Shown piece after piece: positions 13,701 to 15,929 of a stretch of DNA of 15,929 nucleotides. The DNA lies in the NCBI GenBank assembly GCA_958419945.1, contig CATZIC010000047.1:1-15929 (forward strand), in the 5' to 3' direction. The first letter of the stretch is position 1. Each line of letters begins with the position of its first letter. Under the pieces are notes generated by a model, which saw nothing but the letters and a program-made list of their open reading frames with translations, was not told where the DNA came from and did no database searches. This DNA comes from an uncultured Clostridia bacterium (GTDB lineage Bacteria > Bacillota > Clostridia > Christensenellales > Borkfalkiaceae). Both the position numbers and the translations under genes were made by a program.

Positions 13701-15929
13701 GGCAGTATAACCGTAAACGGCGTAATGAAAGTTTACGGTCTTATAAAAGGCAGCGGCAGTTTAACCGCCGAAAGCACGAGTACCCTTTATCAGCCTTTCG
13801 TGGTATTAAACTACGCAGGCGGAACAAATACTTTGGACTTGTACAGCGCAGATCAATTCCCGTTCGTGCAATTCGCAACCGTAAATATTCAATGCCGTCA
13901 AACCGTACGTTTCGGTGCAAAGGTTTTGGGTATGACAAGTTTGTATTTCTGGAGCAGCGTTACCACTCAAGACGTCGTTTTGGTTGACAATATCGCGAAT
14001 ATAAGCGGTAAAGAAGGCAGCCTTATCTGGCTTTCTGAAGGTTCCTATATCGAACTTGAATATTCTTCAAAATCCGTAGCGCAGGCGCTCGGTAATATTA
14101 ACCTTACCGAATACGGCTTAACCACGATAAAGGTTTACGGCAACGTAACCGCAGGTAATTTCTACCTTCAGGGCTACGGCAGTAAAGGCATGGTGCTTGC
14201 CCTTCCTTACACCTATAACTTTATCCTTTGTGAAGGTGCAAACGTTGTAATGCCCGCAGGCTACGGCTATAAAATCATGCCGGGCACGGTGTTCACGGTG
14301 GAAGAGGGTGCAACCCTTACCGTAGACGGGCAGTTATACGTTTACGACGGTCTTATTCAGTCGGATAAGAGTAACAAATTTTATCCGGACGCAGCCGTTC
14401 TTTCCAAGTACGGTTTCAGTAAAAGCGGAAACCTTATCGTAAACGGAACACTTAGTATAAACGGTGCTTTTGCAGGCATCGTGCAGACCGACGGAAGCGG
14501 CACAGTAAGCGTAGCCGCAAATGCCACGGTAGGAGAACAGACTATTACCGACGGCAGTACCGGCGGCTATACCGATAACCAAACAATATTCCGTCAAAGC
14601 GGCCGCATTTACGGGCTTTATGGGTATATTAACCTCGAAGCTGGAAAATCCTATAAAGGTTTTTCAAATGACGCCTTTACGCTCGAAAGTTTCACCGTAG
14701 ACAGCGCGGCAAGGTGTTCGGCTCTTTCCGTAACTTTAAATCAACCGCTTAAAGGGCGCTTCTTGGAATGGGACGGAGAGAACTATCTTTCCACTCTAAA
14801 AGCCTATATCGGCGCAAGCGTGGAGGGTGTTAAAGTTGTGTTCGGCGACGTCGAAGGTATTTCCGACAAAGACGGCATGATTACGGTAAACGCAAAACTT
14901 TCCGCAGACGGTTTAGTAACTTACTACACCTACGGCTACCAAGGCTTTACCTACACCGAAGCCGTGGCTTGCGACAACCCCACAAACCTTAGTAAAGTGG
15001 TAAGCGGCGCTATTGTCGATACCACGAAAGAGGGCACCGTAACTTTGCGCGAATATGCCGATAACGGTACTATAGCCCGAGATTTCGTAATTTTCGCAGT
15101 GGTTTCATTCTATTCTCAAGAAAGTATAACTTTGCCCCTTACGGCAGACGAAGCCACCCTTACGGGCTATATAAATAACGCAACCGTACGCTCAGAAGAG
15201 TACGGCTTATCCTTAACCACCGAGTTAAAAATAGACACCGTGGAAATGGCAAACTACCGCACGAACGTTCAAAATCTTAAGAACGCTACTTCCGAAAATT
15301 TAGTCTCGGAAGCGACTTCCTTGTGGCAGGCCTTTGCGGAAATGAAGAAAGATCTTAACGCAAACGAAATTGCCTTTATAGATGAAAGGCTTTCGGCTGT
15401 AAACGCATACGCGGGCGAAATTGCAAATTCCATTTCCGTGGCTTCCGTGGTTTACGGCGACACGACCGCACAGGCAACCGTCAACTTCTTAAACGGCAGA
15501 ACGGAAACCTTAACCGCAAATTATACCGCCCACGGCATGGACTACGTACGCTTTACGGTAGCAAGAGAATACCAAGGCGTAAATTACACACTTTCCGCAA
15601 ACGCTATCACCGTAACGCCTTGCAAAGTTACGGTAAGTATAAATCCCGCAACTTCCGTTTACGGAAATGACGAAGCCGAACTTACTTCTGTTTGCGAGGG
15701 TTTAAAATACGACGACCTTGCCGAAAACGTTTATACGCTCACCAAAAATGCGGGCAGAAACGTAGGTATGTACACCATAACGGGTCAGTCCGTTAACCCG
15801 AATTACGAAATTACTTTCACAGGCGGCGAAAACGCTTATACCATTACCGCAAGGGAAATCACTTTAAGCGTGGCAGACCACTCCAATATCATGGAAACCA
15901 CAACCGTACTCGGCAATATAGCGGTTACG
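10707..15929 (+). CDS. Giant secreted multidomain protein, N-terminal 1741 residues (3' end outside window)
   Basis: The frame is open from ATG 10707 to the window edge. Residues 1-36 form a signal peptide: basic start MNRIKFLK, hydrophobic core to about 26, likely cleavage after S-A-S-A. Three related beta modules follow, with F-x-Y-x-VSSE-x-x-YD cores (92-103 and 702-713; a weaker one at 299-325); the first and third share KDSSGxKGSD at 155-164 and 770-779. Two segments (about 179-252 and 791-871) resemble divergent InlB B-repeats (GNGTVTYNG...GHRFAYWTN; GGTVKATFG...GYVFYGWFDNG). Residues about 962-1272 contain LTVNGxLxVxG-type repeats suggestive of a parallel beta-helix. A helical linker (about 1514-1582) leads to MBG-like domains from about 1632 (SVYGNDEAELT...NVGMYTI...NPNYEITF). 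Such proteins are usually surface adhesins or polymer binders; no enzyme motif is visible. An AGGAG lies at 10690-10694, 12 bases before ATG, rather far. Any cell-wall anchor would be downstream of the window. Confidence 0.88.
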   Translation, partial: MNRIKFLKVTAVIFALLTLSFGITLFSQHGGLSASAEELAPAAMAKFEITNDTTYPWAYDSATNTYSSTNNGQKSTSAALTLNVTSAGKLTFSYLVSSERNYDKLIISVTGVPAEGGEATTTEIGAYSGVDLDHYTEHTIPSLNVGDTVTFTYSKDSSGDKGSDKAYVRLPSDSIAVSVSVKGNGTVTYNGTAATSHSFTAGTEAVTLTANPQEGHRFAYWTNDKSEILGKEAVYSLTALTPTKISAVFIADGESDIAIKELSGTPTWQTITEGESTVYRVDMAACSDNTAKINACVYGPTYLTFSSMVSVSQYESLKITVDGVQRFLDDHGYIEKTETLADLSYELHTIKIIGEGCHTVEITFNQVEAYNTGEDIRGAREVRLKDLAFTTNPETVDVQFNYNPDKGSLWIDYSGLRSLGGGSDYLYNVEDPTAKVSIPKGLKLYLLATPHSDYASTMDETKTTSSVFSGYFSAGNETISNSSWEAQNNVTWYDSAFTFYDDGYKAGAYSDKKYVGEHIVNVDIREVALPPLLIETEKTVDGAEPQIITVNNGDVMEVPYNVANSFRFRITDFPNIEESYEVLVNGEKVNIEKMGEYHGFLLSNVMAYTEVSVALTAEGYYPSAPVTFTIKPVVEGTIEQNLIDKNFAGSIQAVVNTDEKSWEFNSTVSTAKRLAYSSAIQGVNSGVTNIGFTVRGSGILQFDYMVSSESRYDLACVKIGAPLTKDDKTEANCIGASKATASGEVAWTTANVNVSQAEDATTTVYIAYLKDSSGNKGSDLVAISNVKFLQGNATVTFSSSSIGGTVKATFGDSEITSGAEVAVGSNVTYTATVNDGYVFYGWFDNGVLVSGEKSFTKTLTANVNYTAVIEAAGTYPVKMDGRLYTSINEAIASSTDGSVITLNESITLSENLTIPQGVTLLIPYSGSDVTGTSIGTTSTGTARVSWLNESKYLYLTLTLPEGVTLTVNGSLILGGVQHFPDQSGQGHTSGAYSQIINNGSITVNGVMKVYGLIKGSGSLTAESTSTLYQPFVVLNYAGGTNTLDLYSADQFPFVQFATVNIQCRQTVRFGAKVLGMTSLYFWSSVTTQDVVLVDNIANISGKEGSLIWLSEGSYIELEYSSKSVAQALGNINLTEYGLTTIKVYGNVTAGNFYLQGYGSKGMVLALPYTYNFILCEGANVVMPAGYGYKIMPGTVFTVEEGATLTVDGQLYVYDGLIQSDKSNKFYPDAAVLSKYGFSKSGNLIVNGTLSINGAFAGIVQTDGSGTVSVAANATVGEQTITDGSTGGYTDNQTIFRQSGRIYGLYGYINLEAGKSYKGFSNDAFTLESFTVDSAARCSALSVTLNQPLKGRFLEWDGENYLSTLKAYIGASVEGVKVVFGDVEGISDKDGMITVNAKLSADGLVTYYTYGYQGFTYTEAVACDNPTNLSKVVSGAIVDTTKEGTVTLREYADNGTIARDFVIFAVVSFYSQESITLPLTADEATLTGYINNATVRSEEYGLSLTTELKIDTVEMANYRTNVQNLKNATSENLVSEATSLWQAFAEMKKDLNANEIAFIDERLSAVNAYAGEIANSISVASVVYGDTTAQATVNFLNGRTETLTANYTAHGMDYVRFTVAREYQGVNYTLSANAITVTPCKVTVSINPATSVYGNDEAELTSVCEGLKYDDLAENVYTLTKNAGRNVGMYTITGQSVNPNYEITFTGGENAYTITAREITLSVADHSNIMETTTVLGNIAVT

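Noticed and set aside
11845..14597. Several short open frames on both strands inside the giant gene
   Set aside because: They overlap the continuous 1741-codon frame, lack ribosome binding sites and give low-complexity or proline/arginine-rich translations typical of shadow frames.

Overview
The window looks like a chromosomal segment of a low-GC, Gram-positive (Firmicutes/Clostridia-like) bacterium. The reasons are the gene order pgpH-ybeY-era-yqzL-recO, the AGGAGG-type ribosome binding sites, the U-tailed terminators and the domain make-up of a giant secreted protein. The lineage may be an uncultured gut clostridium, but that is inference. No rRNA, tRNA, CRISPR array, insertion sequence or phage gene was seen.

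Left end (1-2880, + strand): a housekeeping cluster. It holds the 3' end of a 7TM-HD cyclic-di-AMP phosphodiesterase (PgpH/YqfF), then ybeY (rRNA maturation RNase), era (ribosome-assembly GTPase), a 32-codon yqzL-like gene, and recO (recombination mediator). pgpH/ybeY and ybeY/era overlap by a few bases. The dgkA and cdd genes often found between ybeY and era are absent. recO ends at an almost perfectly symmetric bidirectional terminator.

Middle (2888-8062, - strand): a four-gene sensing and transport module transcribed leftward in the order response regulator, histidine kinase, ABC ATPase, FtsX-type permease. Two promoters, one before the regulator and one before the ATPase, carry matching ATTAAG-N5-ATTAA(G/A) direct repeats. 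I infer that the regulator controls both itself and the transporter, as in antimicrobial-peptide detoxification or envelope-stress modules.

Right of it: a stand-alone HIT-family hydrolase with a consensus promoter, a 450-base stretch that may encode a structured RNA, and a minus-strand YjbR/MmcQ-like gene whose promoter fixes its start. Next come a spacer with two tandem repeats, a small four-helix membrane protein of unknown function, and a very large secreted protein. The large protein has a signal peptide, repeated beta modules, beta-helix-like repeats and MBG-like domains; it runs off the right edge after 1741 codons without a stop.

The least expected signal is a dispersed promoter-like module. 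A box close to CTATAAGCCCGTTA lies exactly 24 bases before a TTAACA-like hexamer, which is followed after exactly 18 bases by a TA-rich -10-like hexamer. Four copies keep this geometry (three on + at 8653, 9755 and 9865; one on - at 2056). A fifth copy of the box (10513) lies in a hairpin without the promoter part. This may be a regulon operator or a mobile promoter cassette.
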